In this document: one piece after another, positions 1 through 7,831 of the stretch
Numbering within the stretch: the first letter of the stretch is position 1
Layout of the letters: every line of letters begins with the position of its first letter
From: Ammoniphilus resinae
GTDB taxonomy: Bacteria > Bacillota > Bacilli > Aneurinibacillales > RAOX-1
Length of the DNA: 64,000 bases
Assembly: GCF_017873965.1 (NCBI RefSeq)
Contig: NZ_JAGGKT010000001.1
Span: 620,001 to 684,000, forward strand
Direction: 5' to 3'
Notes under the pieces: model-generated
Told to the model about the DNA's origin: nothing
Seen by the model: the letters and a program-made list of their open reading frames with translations, nothing else
Database searches by the model: none
Translations under genes and position numbers: made by a program

Positions 1-26
1 AACAGCAAGGATTGAAGGGTGATAAA

Positions 27-524
27 ATGATGTTGCAGGATGAACGGATCTTGTTGTTCGGATTAATGTTTTTGCAATGGCTATTGCTAATTATTGTACT
101 GGTATGGATGCTCATCATTAATTCTCGTTCCAAAAAAATTCTAAAGCAATTCCGCGAGTTAACAAACGGTGTAACAAAAGAAAATTTGGAAGCCATTTTA
201 AGGAAGTTTTTGGATCAGACAAAGGAAGTTAGAGAAAGCCACCAAGAAGTTAAGCAAGAAATGACAGATCTAAAAAAAGCTGTCGGTAGAAAGAAGGGGA
301 ACGTAGGGGTTTACCGTTTCCACGCTTTTGACCATGAAGGAAGTGACCTGAGTTTTTCTATTGCCGTAATCGACGACATAGAGACAGGCTTTGTCCTAAC
401 CAGTATTTTTGGCAGGCAGGAATCTCGTGTCTATGCCAAACCATTGGATCGTGGGAAGTCGGTATACCATCTTACCAGTGAAGAAATAGAAGCCATTGAA
501 AGAGCCAAAAAGTCCTTGTCTTAA
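27..524 (+). CDS. DUF4446 family membrane-anchored protein
   Basis: Function unknown; it belongs to the DUF4446 (YyaB-like) family of small proteins found in spore-forming Firmicutes. One hydrophobic helix near the N-terminus (about residues 8-32) is followed by basic NSRSKK, which suggests an N-out, C-in anchor. A charged, probably coiled-coil stretch (about 45-85) leads into a compact C-terminal domain with the family hallmarks AFDHEGSDLSFS and SRVYAKPL. The start is ATG 27, a few bases after AAGGGTG; an in-frame TTG at 12 is possible but less well placed. A terminator overlaps the stop, so the gene ends a transcription unit that enters from the left. Family call is secure; no function can be assigned. 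Confidence 0.85.
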   Translation: MMLQDERILLFGLMFLQWLLLIIVLVWMLIINSRSKKILKQFRELTNGVTKENLEAILRKFLDQTKEVRESHQEVKQEMTDLKKAVGRKKGNVGVYRFHAFDHEGSDLSFSIAVIDDIETGFVLTSIFGRQESRVYAKPLDRGKSVYHLTSEEIEAIERAKKSLS

Positions 525-537
525 GGGCTTTTCTTTT
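508..537 (+). terminator. Intrinsic terminator after the DUF4446 gene
   Basis: AAAAGTCCTT at 508-517 pairs with AAGGGCTTTT at 523-532 (one G-T pair) around a 5-nt loop and is followed by a T-rich run to 537. It overlaps the stop codon at 522-524. Confidence 0.75.
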
Positions 538-662
538 ACTAAGCTTTTCGTTATTTAATCACTACTTTTTGAATTCCATTTTTCAAAAATAATGGGTATT
601 TAGACTATTGCCAAGGAGGAAAAAGTATGATAGCGTAAAAAACAAAGTGGAGTTGAACAGCG

Positions 663-1436
663 ATGTTTGTATTTGACATTGATGGAACGCTTCTTACAAG
701 TAATGAACAAATTCCTCAAAGTACCTTCAAATCCTTGAAGAAATTAAAAGCAGCAGGTAATCCAATCACAATTTGTACCGGCAGAACTTGGGCCTGCACG
801 AAACCTATCATTAACCAACTCCCTTCCCTTGTTGATTTTGTTATTTGTGGCAATGGTTCCCATATTCGTACGAACCAAGGTCAGATTTTATACGATAATA
901 ACCTACCACCAAATTTTATTAAAGGTTTTTTCGAGCTGGTATTTGGGGTGACAGATTTCTTAATTGCTACCAATCGAATGGTCATCAGTACTTCTACGGA
1001 TACTCCCTATAATGATGTGGATCACTGTATGAAGCTATTCGATACTGAACTTTTCCATGAACGTATTCATGCCAAGAATCTGCTTGCCTTTAATATTGAT
1101 AGGGTTCCTTACAAAGAAAGAACGTATATTCGAAATAAATTGGAAACGTTAGACCCTGAAGTGAAGCTAAGTCCTCTTTCAGATTTCTGGGAAGTACTCT
1201 CTGGTGTGGATAACAAGGCTACTGCACTGAAAACCTTAAGCAACCAAATTGGTATTCCACTTAAGCGATTTACAGCATTTGGTGATAATTTCAACGATCT
1301 GGATATGTTTGAAGTAGTGGGAACTGCAGTAGCTATGGGGAATGCTCCAGAGGCGGTAAAGAAGTCTGCGCATTATGTTACAGCCTCTAATAATCAGGAC
1401 GGGATTTACCGTTATTTACGGAAACATGTACTGTAG
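663..1436 (+). CDS. Cof-type HAD-IIB phosphatase
   Basis: Cytosolic haloacid-dehalogenase phosphatase of the Cof/YidA subfamily, which usually dephosphorylates sugar phosphates, FMN or related small phosphates; the substrate here cannot be read from sequence. Motif I is FDIDGTLL at the extreme N-terminus (nucleophile and acid Asp), motif II is the Thr in ICTGR, a Lys lies before the late motif, and motif IV is FGDNFNDLDMF. At 257 residues it is slightly short, mainly because it starts directly at motif I. The start ATG 663 has only a weak GTGGAG upstream; a much better AGGAGG at 614-619 serves an ATG at 627 that is stopped after three codons in the same frame (see findings). It is followed by a gap of about 290 bases holding a separate leader. 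Confidence 0.85.
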   Translation: MFVFDIDGTLLTSNEQIPQSTFKSLKKLKAAGNPITICTGRTWACTKPIINQLPSLVDFVICGNGSHIRTNQGQILYDNNLPPNFIKGFFELVFGVTDFLIATNRMVISTSTDTPYNDVDHCMKLFDTELFHERIHAKNLLAFNIDRVPYKERTYIRNKLETLDPEVKLSPLSDFWEVLSGVDNKATALKTLSNQIGIPLKRFTAFGDNFNDLDMFEVVGTAVAMGNAPEAVKKSAHYVTASNNQDGIYRYLRKHVL

Positions 1437-1530
1437 TAATTTAAGATCAAATCAAGATTTGATAAACGCTAAATATGGTTGTGTGTTGACAGAATGGATA
1501 AAACTTCAACCGTTATTTTAGCTTTAATTG

Positions 1531-1653
1531 TGGTATGATATTGCTAGGCAAATTTCGATGACAAACCCTCTGATTCAAGAAGGTTGTTTCAACTATTTTG
1601 TTACTAGCCCTGCTGAATAGGGCTAGTTTTTTGTGCTGAAAATAGACCTTCTT
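1531..1653 (+). ncRNA. Putative short leader or small RNA ahead of the YlaH-like gene
   Basis: An extended -10 box, TGGTATGAT (1531-1539), is followed about 65 nt later by a strong intrinsic terminator: CTAGCCCT (1604-1611), a 7-nt loop, AGGGCTAG (1619-1626) and six T. The predicted terminated RNA is about 85 nt. AAGAAGGT (1577-1584) can also pair with ACCTTCTT (1646-1653), a helix that would enclose the terminator. No known riboswitch class is recognised and no good -35 box is visible. It could be an attenuator for the gene at 1727 or a free small RNA. Confidence 0.4.
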
Positions 1654-1726
1654 CCTTCAAAAAATTAGATATATACTTGTCCTAAGGATAAAGAAAGGTT
1701 AAAGTAGTGATTGTGAGGTGAAGAAC

Positions 1727-2002
1727 TTGACCATCATACAGCAATGGATGGATACATATCCGTTTTATTTCATTTTGGTTCTGGCAATAATCCTTTATGA
1801 ATTAGGTTTTTCAAGGAAGCTTCCTATTTTAAAAAAGTTGGCGACATATGTTTTATTGGCTATAGGATGTATTCCGTTGACAATACTAAAAGTATTAGGT
1901 CTTCCGATTATTGGAGCAATGATTGTTGCAGCTGTCATCCTATTCCTTGCTCGTCTTCGTCGGCCTATGAATCTGAGGGATGAGCCATCGAGCCATGAAT
2001 AA
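1727..2002 (+). CDS. YlaH-like small membrane protein
   Basis: Small integral membrane protein resembling YlaH of Bacillus, of unknown function. Two hydrophobic helices are visible, roughly PFYFILVLAIILYELGF and a longer C-terminal stretch around LPIIGAMIVAAVILFLA, with basic residues between them and a short polar tail. TTG 1727 is chosen because GAGGTG (1715-1720) sits six bases before it; the GTG at 1718 lies inside that SD and is unlikely. Gene order with PhoH/YlaK and YlaJ homologues downstream supports the YlaH assignment. Confidence 0.65.
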   Translation: MTIIQQWMDTYPFYFILVLAIILYELGFSRKLPILKKLATYVLLAIGCIPLTILKVLGLPIIGAMIVAAVILFLARLRRPMNLRDEPSSHE

Positions 2003-2010
2003 TCTTTAAA

Positions 2011-2068
2011 GCCCTATAGGACAACTTATGGTTTGTGAATGTGAGCGATTCGACGAGGTACACAAACC
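2011..2068 (+). repeat. R1 structured element, copy E1 (forward)
   Basis: A small helix CCTATAGG (2013-2020), the linker ACAACTTAT, then stem GGTTTGTG (2030-2037) pairing with CACAAACC (2061-2068). The 23-nt loop contains GCGATTCGACGAGGTA. It begins nine bases after the YlaH-like stop and ends 22 nt before the next start codon, with the SD in between. It matches E4 at 12811-12868 almost base for base on the 5' side. Confidence 0.8.
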
Positions 2069-2090
2069 TTTAGAGGAAGGAGCATAAGCG

Positions 2091-2369
2091 ATGACCCTTA
2101 TTGATGCATTGTCGAACTGGACCCAGTTGAAATTAGTAGTTAACTCTCGCCCAAATGATGAGGCTGCTATTATATCCTTAGACCACGTAGCAGATATTCT
2201 CAAGGAAGAGTTTGAAATTGTTCCAACTTCTTTGGAAAAGGTCGAGGCCCTTTACTTGGTGACGTTTAACGAGAAAGGGGTTGAGAAAACACAGACTTTT
2301 CCTGCTCAGGTTGCTGAGACGTTACTCCAATTTATCAACGAGAATCCTGATCGCTATGAATTTAAGTAG
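2091..2369 (+). CDS. Hypothetical protein, 92 residues
   Basis: I do not recognise this protein. It is soluble-looking, acidic overall, with no signal peptide, membrane helix or cysteine. It reads as a compact alpha/beta protein: an amphipathic N-terminal helix (LIDALSNWTQLKLVV), a central ISLDHVADILKEEFEIVP segment and a C-terminal helix ending in a DRYEFK tail. It starts at ATG 2091 after GGAAGGAG and is preceded by R1 element E1 at a spacing also seen before two other genes. It lies between the YlaH-like gene and the cytochrome gene, in the same direction. Coding is supported by the SD, normal codon use and tight packing. Confidence 0.7.
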   Translation: MTLIDALSNWTQLKLVVNSRPNDEAAIISLDHVADILKEEFEIVPTSLEKVEALYLVTFNEKGVEKTQTFPAQVAETLLQFINENPDRYEFK

Positions 2370-2438
2370 GATTATCGCAATTGCTATTAAATCATATTAT
2401 AATAAACACATTGATTCTACAAAGGAGATGAAGAGAAA

Positions 2439-2789
2439 ATGGATAAAACGGTAAGGGCATTGGTAGGAATCTTGGCAGGGGGATTGGTAATTGGGCTTGG
2501 ACTAGCCTTCTCTGGTGCAGGTGTACCAAAAGAAGGGGAACAACAGGAAGCTGCTGCACAAGCGCCAACAGCCGAAGAAATACAATCCACGGTTCAATCT
2601 ACGTGTACGGCATGTCACGGTGCTGACTTAAACGGAAGTGCAGGACCAAATCTACATAATTTGGATCAAAAATACAGCAAAGAAGAGATTGTTGATATTT
2701 TAGCCAATGGTAAAGGCGGTATGCCGAAAGGACTTGTGCCTGGCAATGAGGAATATGTTGCTGATTATCTTTTAACATTGAAACAGTAA
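2439..2789 (+). CDS. Membrane-anchored small cytochrome c (c550/c551 type)
   Basis: Single-haem class I cytochrome c acting outside the membrane in respiratory electron transfer. The N-terminus (VRALVGILAGGLVIGLGLAF) is an uncleaved anchor or signal peptide without a lipobox Cys, followed by a flexible Glu/Gln/Ala linker (about 30-48). The haem site is CTACH (CxxCH), and a likely axial Met is in GKGGMPKGL. Length (116) fits the CccA/CccB-like small cytochromes of Bacillales. ATG 2439 follows AAAGGAGATGAAGAGAAA. Its presence in a yla-like neighbourhood is not something I recall from Bacillus subtilis and could be lineage specific. Confidence 0.88.
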   Translation: MDKTVRALVGILAGGLVIGLGLAFSGAGVPKEGEQQEAAAQAPTAEEIQSTVQSTCTACHGADLNGSAGPNLHNLDQKYSKEEIVDILANGKGGMPKGLVPGNEEYVADYLLTLKQ

Positions 2790-2830
2790 TCGTTAGATAA
2801 GATAAGAACTGAAAAAGAGGAGGTTTTCAC

Positions 2831-3286
2831 GTGGCGGAAACCGTTGCTAATTCATTAAACGAACAGTTGTTTCCTTTATTGCAAAAGGAAAGGTTTGTTT
2901 TATTAACAACGATTGACAAGGTTACAGGCGGACCCAATACAAGCGCTATTTCTTGGATTTACGCACGGAATGAGTTAACCATTTCATTTGCCGTTGATAA
3001 CCGCTCAAGGATTGTTGAAAATATAAAAAATAACCAGTTTGTGACACTGACTTTGATTGGTGCTGGGTCTGTATATAGTATTGCCGGGGAAGCCACTGTG
3101 GAAGTAGAGAAGATGGAGGATGTACCGTTAAAACTGGCGAAAATTAGTGTTCAAATTAAGGAAGTTCGCGATGTGATGTTTTACGGTTCACGTATCTCTG
3201 TTGAACCACAATATGAAAAAACATACAATAAACAAGCTGCAGCTAAGTTGGACGAACAAGTGATGACTGCATTGAAAAAAGCCTAG
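2831..3286 (+). CDS. Pyridoxamine 5'-phosphate oxidase-like split-barrel protein
   Basis: Small protein of the FMN-binding split-barrel superfamily (pyridoxamine-phosphate-oxidase-like), similar in size and order to the YlaL-type proteins of Bacillales. Visible features are the N-terminal helix, LLTTIDKVTGGPNTSAISWIYA (first barrel strands, about 24-45), SRIVENIKNNQFVTLTLIG, and a later helix with VRDVMFYGSRI. No reaction can be assigned; relatives range from flavin-dependent oxidoreductases to proteins without known activity. GTG 2831 follows GAGGAGG. It ends in a bidirectional terminator shared with the convergent lipoprotein gene. Confidence 0.7.
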   Translation: MAETVANSLNEQLFPLLQKERFVLLTTIDKVTGGPNTSAISWIYARNELTISFAVDNRSRIVENIKNNQFVTLTLIGAGSVYSIAGEATVEVEKMEDVPLKLAKISVQIKEVRDVMFYGSRISVEPQYEKTYNKQAAAKLDEQVMTALKKA

Positions 3287-3304
3287 ACGAAACTAGGCTT
3301 TTTT
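3275..3304. terminator. Bidirectional terminator between convergent genes
   Basis: AAAAAAGCCTAG (3275-3286) pairs perfectly with CTAGGCTTTTTT (3293-3304) around a 6-nt loop. T-runs appear on both strands, so it can end both the split-barrel gene and the YlaJ-type gene. Confidence 0.9.
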
Positions 3305-3319
3305 CAATGGGATTCTTTC

Positions 3320-3856
3320 CTATTTTGATTGATTGGATTGCTGTGGAGTTTTCTCCAATACATCGCGAGGAAGCTGCGGCATAATTCTTCCAGCAATATC
3401 TGCTAATTCCTCAGCAAACCCGGCAATTGGGCGCCCCCTTTTAATGTCCTGGTTAATTTCCCGAAGACGCTGAACAATATCTGGATCAGCAGTTACGATT
3501 GCGTTGGCCCCTTGTGGGTCTTTTTTTAATGCTTCTGCAACTGTGTACTTTATCGTACCAACCCGTGGGCGATCTAATTTGGCATTCACATCAATACCAA
3601 CAATTGCAATTTTGGAAAAGACAATCGCCGTTGCTCCATTAACATTAGGCACATCAGTTGCAACCTTTACTAATCTTTTTGCAGTGGCATCAGGGCTTTG
3701 GTCTTTTGACTGTGGTTTAGCCGTTTGCGGAACTCGTTCTGTTTTTTGAACGGTTGCGCCATTTTTTGTATTCGGTTCGGCTTGTTGATTCTTTCCCATT
3801 TGACAACCTGCAAGGGCCAGAGATAATACTAGTGCAGTGTAAAGAAGATGTTTCAC
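3320..3856 (-). CDS. ylaJ: YhcN/YlaJ-family sporulation lipoprotein
   Basis: Spore-associated lipoprotein of the YhcN/YlaJ family. The signal peptide LLYTALVLSLALAGC ends in a lipobox (LAGC), so Cys18 should be lipidated. A low-complexity Gln/Lys/Thr linker (about 20-58) leads to the conserved domain: RLVKVATDVPNVNGATAIVF, then IVGIDVNAKLDRPRVGTIKY, then VTADPDIVQRLREI. The family is expressed in the forespore and sits in the inner spore membrane. The start is GTG (3856-3854) after AAAGGGG. It is divergent from the PIN-PhoH gene, as in the yla region of Bacillus. Confidence 0.85.
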   Translation of the reverse strand: MKHLLYTALVLSLALAGCQMGKNQQAEPNTKNGATVQKTERVPQTAKPQSKDQSPDATAKRLVKVATDVPNVNGATAIVFSKIAIVGIDVNAKLDRPRVGTIKYTVAEALKKDPQGANAIVTADPDIVQRLREINQDIKRGRPIAGFAEELADIAGRIMPQLPRDVLEKTPQQSNQSK

Positions 3857-4098
3857 GTAATAACCCCTTTCTTGGCCTTTATAGTTTTATTCTCTCGAAT
3901 GTTGAGGGGAATCATGCATATATATTTTCCACTCTTTCAACAAATTAACTCGTCTATATTGATTTTTGCATCATAAACTAAAAGCAAACTCCCCTAATTT
4001 CAGACCATTCTTTTCCTTATCTGCATAAAATATTAATAAGCCTGAAAAGCTGTAAAATCTTTACGAATGTGTCGAGAAGAATTTTAGGAGGCGAGATA

Positions 4099-5433
4099 TT
4101 GAGCAAAATCTACGTCTTGGATACAAATGTTTTACTTCAAGATCCAAATGCAATCTATGCTTTTCAAGACAATGAAATCATCATTCCGGCGGTTGTGCTG
4201 GAAGAGATTGATTCGAAAAAAAGAAATATGGATGAAATCGGAAGGAATGCCCGTCAGGTGTCAAGGTTTTTAGACAGTTTCAGGCTAAAAAGCAAATTGC
4301 ACCAGGGGGTCGTATTAGAAACTGGGGGAACTTTAAAAGTTGAATTAAATCATAAATCATTTGTAAAAATGCAAGAACATTTTGGTGAAGCCACAAATGA
4401 TAATCGCATCCTGGCAGTCGCTTTAAATATTCAAACAGAACAACAGGAGATGGGGAATGGAAGACCCGTAATTTTAGTAAGCAAGGATGCCTTAGTAAGA
4501 GTGAAAGCAGATGCACTCGGACTCCATGCGGAAGATTTTCTATCCGATCGAGTGGTTCATGAATATACAAATCTGTACTCTGGTCATCTAAAGCTGCCTG
4601 TTGCAAGTGCTTATATTCAAGCGTTTTATGAGAATGGAAGGCTGGAGTTAACAAAAGGGTTTCCAAAAACGGGATTTTATCCTCACCAATTTGTCATCAT
4701 GCGAGACGAGTTAGGGGGATCTGGGTCCGCCATCGGGAAGGTTAGTGCAGATGGGAAATGGCTTGAAACTCTGCGTAGGGACGAGGATCAGGTATGGGGA
4801 ATCAAAGCAAGAAATGCCCAACAACGAATGGCTATGGAGCTCTTGCTAAATAACCAGATTCCGTTAGTTACCCTGACAGGAAAGGCTGGAACTGGAAAAA
4901 CATTATTATCGTTGGCAGCCGGACTTCATTTAATTGAGGATGAAAGAGTTTACAAAAAGCTATTGGTGGCTCGGCCGATTGTTCCGTTAGGAAAGGACAT
5001 CGGATTTCTTCCCGGGGAAAAGGAAGAAAAACTTAGACCCTGGATGCAACCGATCTTTGATAATCTGGAGTACTTGTTTAATACGAAGAAATCAGGGGAT
5101 TTAGATAAAATATTGGCAGGAATGGGCAGTATTCAAGTGGAAGCCCTCACCTATATTCGCGGAAGGAGCATCCCTGAACAATATATTATCATCGATGAAG
5201 CGCAAAATCTAACGAAACACGAGGTCAAGACAATTCTCACAAGGGTAGGAGAAGGAAGTAAAATTGTTTTAATGGGCGACCCTCAGCAAATTGATCATCC
5301 TTATTTAGATGAATCAAATAACGGTTTGACCTATGTGGTGGAAAGCTTCAAAGATCAAAAATTAGCCGGTCATGTTCGATTGGAGAAAGGAGAACGTTCT
5401 ACTTTAGCCCAGTTGGCGGCCGATATTTTATAA
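4099..5433 (+). CDS. ylaK: PIN-PhoH fusion ATPase (YlaK/PhoH2 type)
   Basis: Cytosolic two-domain protein. The N-terminal PIN ribonuclease domain (about 1-130) has acidic residues in YVLDTNVLL, LEEID and THE like positions such as EATNDNRILAVAL. The C-terminal PhoH ATPase domain has Walker A GKAGTGKT and Walker B YIIIDEAQN, followed by MGDPQQIDHP. PhoH2 proteins of this layout act as RNA-unwinding ATPase/ribonucleases in characterised cases; here that is inference. TTG 4099 is chosen because AGGAGG (4086-4091) lies seven bases ahead; ATG 4069 has no SD and would add ten non-family residues. The gene is closed by a terminator built around an R1 element. Confidence 0.9.
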   Translation: MSKIYVLDTNVLLQDPNAIYAFQDNEIIIPAVVLEEIDSKKRNMDEIGRNARQVSRFLDSFRLKSKLHQGVVLETGGTLKVELNHKSFVKMQEHFGEATNDNRILAVALNIQTEQQEMGNGRPVILVSKDALVRVKADALGLHAEDFLSDRVVHEYTNLYSGHLKLPVASAYIQAFYENGRLELTKGFPKTGFYPHQFVIMRDELGGSGSAIGKVSADGKWLETLRRDEDQVWGIKARNAQQRMAMELLLNNQIPLVTLTGKAGTGKTLLSLAAGLHLIEDERVYKKLLVARPIVPLGKDIGFLPGEKEEKLRPWMQPIFDNLEYLFNTKKSGDLDKILAGMGSIQVEALTYIRGRSIPEQYIIIDEAQNLTKHEVKTILTRVGEGSKIVLMGDPQQIDHPYLDESNNGLTYVVESFKDQKLAGHVRLEKGERSTLAQLAADIL

Positions 5434-5463
5434 GTTTGTTGGATGTTAGAGGTTGCAATGGAG

Positions 5464-5561
5464 GAAATCGGCATCCCGCTTGGGTACTACGCTGAATCGC
5501 TTACTTTTCCAAGCGATTGTAGTCCTCGGAGAGGGCAGAAATAGCCGATTTCAATTTTTTT
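5464..5561. repeat. R1 structured element, copy E2 (reverse), doubling as a terminator
   Basis: On the minus strand this has the R1 order: small helix CCTC/GAGG (5524-5534), then stem CGCTTGG/CCAAGCG (5477-5483 with 5509-5515) around a 25-nt loop whose minus-strand sequence contains AGCGATTCAGCGTAGTA. An outer helix, GAAATCGGC (5464-5472) with GCCGATTTC (5544-5552), followed by seven T on the plus strand (5555-5561), makes the whole element a terminator for the PIN-PhoH gene. The remaining intergenic DNA to 5774 shows no gene, promoter or further element that I can support. Confidence 0.75.
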
Positions 5562-5774
5562 GTTTTCAAAAACCGTGGTGGCTTCCAGTTCAACCTCAAA
5601 CCTCCAACATGGATGAGGATAGGCAGTGTCCTCCTGAGCAGAGGTGATAACAATAACATTTGGGTGCTTCAATGTCATAACGGGAAAAATTTTTGCTAAT
5701 TAGCTTATCGGCTATCCCAACTAGGAAAATGGCTGCAATTCATATACAATAATAGAAAGAAAAGGAGGGGTTTG

Positions 5775-6410
5775 ATGAAGATTTACATGTATCCTTTGGG
5801 ATTAGTACAAACCAATACATACCTAATCTGTAACGAAGAAACAAAAGAAGCCATTATCATCGATGCGAGTTCCGAGCCCTATGAACTATTGAAGGTTGCA
5901 GAAAATTATAAGATAAAAGCCATCTTATTAACACATGCTCATTTTGATCATATTTCAGGATTAAACGAAATTAGAAAAGCGACAAATGCGCCAGTTTATA
6001 TCCATCCATTTGAACAGAGTTGGTTGTCGGATCCGGCTTTAAATGGCTCCATCCGTTGGCCAAATGTAGGACAGGTTATCTGCGAAAAAGCGGATTTTGA
6101 GCTTCAAGACCAGCAGGAATTAACTTTAGCAGGATTTCAAATTCAAGTGCTATATACACCTGGCCACTCTCCCGGAGGTGTTTCCTTTATATTTGACAAT
6201 GGAAATTTATTTTGCGGAGACGCCTTATTTGCTGGGTCTATTGGCAGAACGGACCTTCCTGGAGGAAATTATGAACAACTGATTGAAAGCATTCAAGACC
6301 AATTGATGGATTTGCCTGATGAGACAACTTGTTACCCAGGTCACGGACCCAAAACGACGATTGGCAGAGAGAAGATGGCGAATCCTTATATCACAGGAAT
6401 TTTAAGATAA
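5775..6410 (+). CDS. yqgX: Metallo-beta-lactamase-fold hydrolase (YqgX/GloB-like)
   Basis: Cytosolic binuclear-zinc hydrolase of the glyoxalase-II-like group. The zinc motif is THAHFDH (HxHxDH, about residues 56-62), with a further His in TPGHSPGG, Asp in FCGDALFAGSIGR and a final His in CYPGHGPKT. In Bacillus, YqgX is placed with thiol-ester hydrolysis, including bacillithiol conjugates of methylglyoxal; substrate assignment here is by family. At 211 residues it is full length. ATG 5775 follows AGGAGGGG. DUF2626 (yqgY) and an Spx-like gene (yqgZ/mgsR) nearby match the yqgX-Y-Z order. Confidence 0.88.
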   Translation: MKIYMYPLGLVQTNTYLICNEETKEAIIIDASSEPYELLKVAENYKIKAILLTHAHFDHISGLNEIRKATNAPVYIHPFEQSWLSDPALNGSIRWPNVGQVICEKADFELQDQQELTLAGFQIQVLYTPGHSPGGVSFIFDNGNLFCGDALFAGSIGRTDLPGGNYEQLIESIQDQLMDLPDETTCYPGHGPKTTIGREKMANPYITGILR

Positions 6411-6450
6411 CTATTCTTGGTTAAATTAGTCCGATCCCTCTGCACAAAAT

Positions 6451-6482
6451 AAACACAGCCTTCGGGGTAGAAGGCTGTGTTT
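6451..6482. terminator. Stem-loop after the YqgX gene
   Basis: AAACACAGCCTTC (6451-6463) pairs perfectly with GAAGGCTGTGTTT (6470-6482) around a 6-nt loop. The plus strand has only a short T tract before a G run, while the minus strand reads TTTATTTTG, so termination looks better in the minus direction. It may also stabilise the yqgX mRNA 3' end. Confidence 0.5.
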
Positions 6483-6638
6483 GGGGGAGGTTTAATTCCA
6501 AAATATAAATTAGGGTGGGGGGAATTCCCCTTCCTCGTTACCATGGTAATGAGGAATGATTCTCTTTTATCTTATCTGAATATTTTTAGCGTGTCAATAG
6601 TGTTAATAAACATAACTATGATTTTGGAGTGGAGTAGA

Positions 6639-7790
6639 TTGAGTTCATTATTTACGATTATCAAGGAAAAAATTAAAAGTTCAGAGAGACATTCGATCTC
6701 CTTTTACGACTTTATGGCCCTTGCTTTATATCACCCTGAGTGGGGATATTACAGCAAAGAAAAGAAAAAGGTCGGAAAACAGGGTGATTTTTACACCAAT
6801 TCCTCAGTAGGTAGCATATTTGGGGAGACCCTAGCTGCTGTTATCGCAGAAATGGCAAAGGAATTTTCTCATTTAAAACGAGTAACTGTAGTGGAAATGG
6901 GTGGGGGTACAGGTGAATTAATGAAACAAATTTTGGAAGAATGGAAAACCACTTTTCCGAATTTCGATAAGAAAATATCTCTTGTTATGATCGAGAAAAG
7001 CTCTTATCACCGTTCCGTCCAAAAAGAAAAGCTAGCAGATTACCCAGTGGTGTGGTATGAGGATTGGGAAGAATTTGTTCGGATTGAAGGGAATGTTAAA
7101 GGGATTGTGTATTCGAATGAACTTTTTGATGCCTTCCCTGTCTACATGATTGAAAGGGTCAAGGACGACTGGAAAGAGGTTCGGATTTCTTGGGACGATG
7201 CAGGAGAATGTTTAACGGAATTCAAGCAGGAATTAAAGAATCAGGAGGTTATCAACTTTTTGGAAGAACAAAAGTTGAACTTGCCAAATATCCAACAATA
7301 CCGAGTGGAAGTGAATCTGGATGCGGTTCAGTTGATCAATAAATTGTCACTAGGGCTTGCAGAAGGGTATTTGATTACGATCGATTATGGTTATGCCCAC
7401 GAAGAATTGTATATGCCAGAAAGGCAGAGAGGAACCTTAATGTGCTATAAGGAGCATCTAGCTTTGGAAAATCCATTAGAACAACCGGGCGAAATGGATA
7501 TGACCACACATATCAATTTTTCCACCCTCATTGCAGAAGGTGAAAAACTTGGATTGAAAAATCTAGGACTGTTTTCACAAAGTCAATTTCTGATCAATGC
7601 AGGCATTCTTGATAAACTAGCCGATCATCAGGACCCCAATCCATTTTCAGCAGTCAGTCGGCGAAACCGTGCCATTCGGCAATTGATTTTCCCTGGGGGG
7701 ATGGGAGATACCTTTAAAGTATTGGTGCAAATGAAAGGGAAAGTTAGCAATAAATTGCAAAAGCTTCAGCCAAGAGGATGGTTTAAATGA
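6639..7790 (+). CDS. SAM-dependent methyltransferase, MidA/NDUFAF7-like
   Basis: Soluble class I methyltransferase related to mitochondrial NDUFAF7/MidA, which methylates a complex I subunit; the bacterial substrate is unknown. Features: the family start SFYDFMALALYHPEWGYY, the SAM loop VVEMGGGTGEL, YSNELFDAFPV, the later TIDYGYAHEELY, and a C-terminal GMGDTFKVLVQMKG. TTG 6639 (383 residues) is chosen because GGAGTGGAG lies just upstream and this gives the usual family N-terminus. A longer in-frame reading from about 6477 adds a hydrophobic stretch with no SD and overlaps the upstream hairpin. It ends in a perfect bidirectional hairpin. Confidence 0.82.
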   Translation: MSSLFTIIKEKIKSSERHSISFYDFMALALYHPEWGYYSKEKKKVGKQGDFYTNSSVGSIFGETLAAVIAEMAKEFSHLKRVTVVEMGGGTGELMKQILEEWKTTFPNFDKKISLVMIEKSSYHRSVQKEKLADYPVVWYEDWEEFVRIEGNVKGIVYSNELFDAFPVYMIERVKDDWKEVRISWDDAGECLTEFKQELKNQEVINFLEEQKLNLPNIQQYRVEVNLDAVQLINKLSLGLAEGYLITIDYGYAHEELYMPERQRGTLMCYKEHLALENPLEQPGEMDMTTHINFSTLIAEGEKLGLKNLGLFSQSQFLINAGILDKLADHQDPNPFSAVSRRNRAIRQLIFPGGMGDTFKVLVQMKGKVSNKLQKLQPRGWFK

Positions 7791-7827
7791 AAAAGAAGCT
7801 CGTACAATGTATGAGCTTCTTTTTCAT
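7787..7827. terminator. Perfect 15-bp terminator hairpin after the MidA-like gene
   Basis: ATGAAAAAGAAGCTC (7787-7801) pairs fully with GAGCTTCTTTTTCAT (7813-7827). It includes the stop codon, with T-rich DNA inside the 3' arm. Confidence 0.85.
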
Positions 7828-7831
7828 TTCC

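Noticed and set aside
1486-1539. TTGACA (1486-1491) as -35 for TATGAT (1534-1539)
   Set aside because: The spacing is 42 bp, far too long; only the extended -10 is retained.
5487-5678. Minus-strand open frame of 63 codons
   Set aside because: No SD, no recognisable family, and it runs through R1 copy E2 and the terminator.
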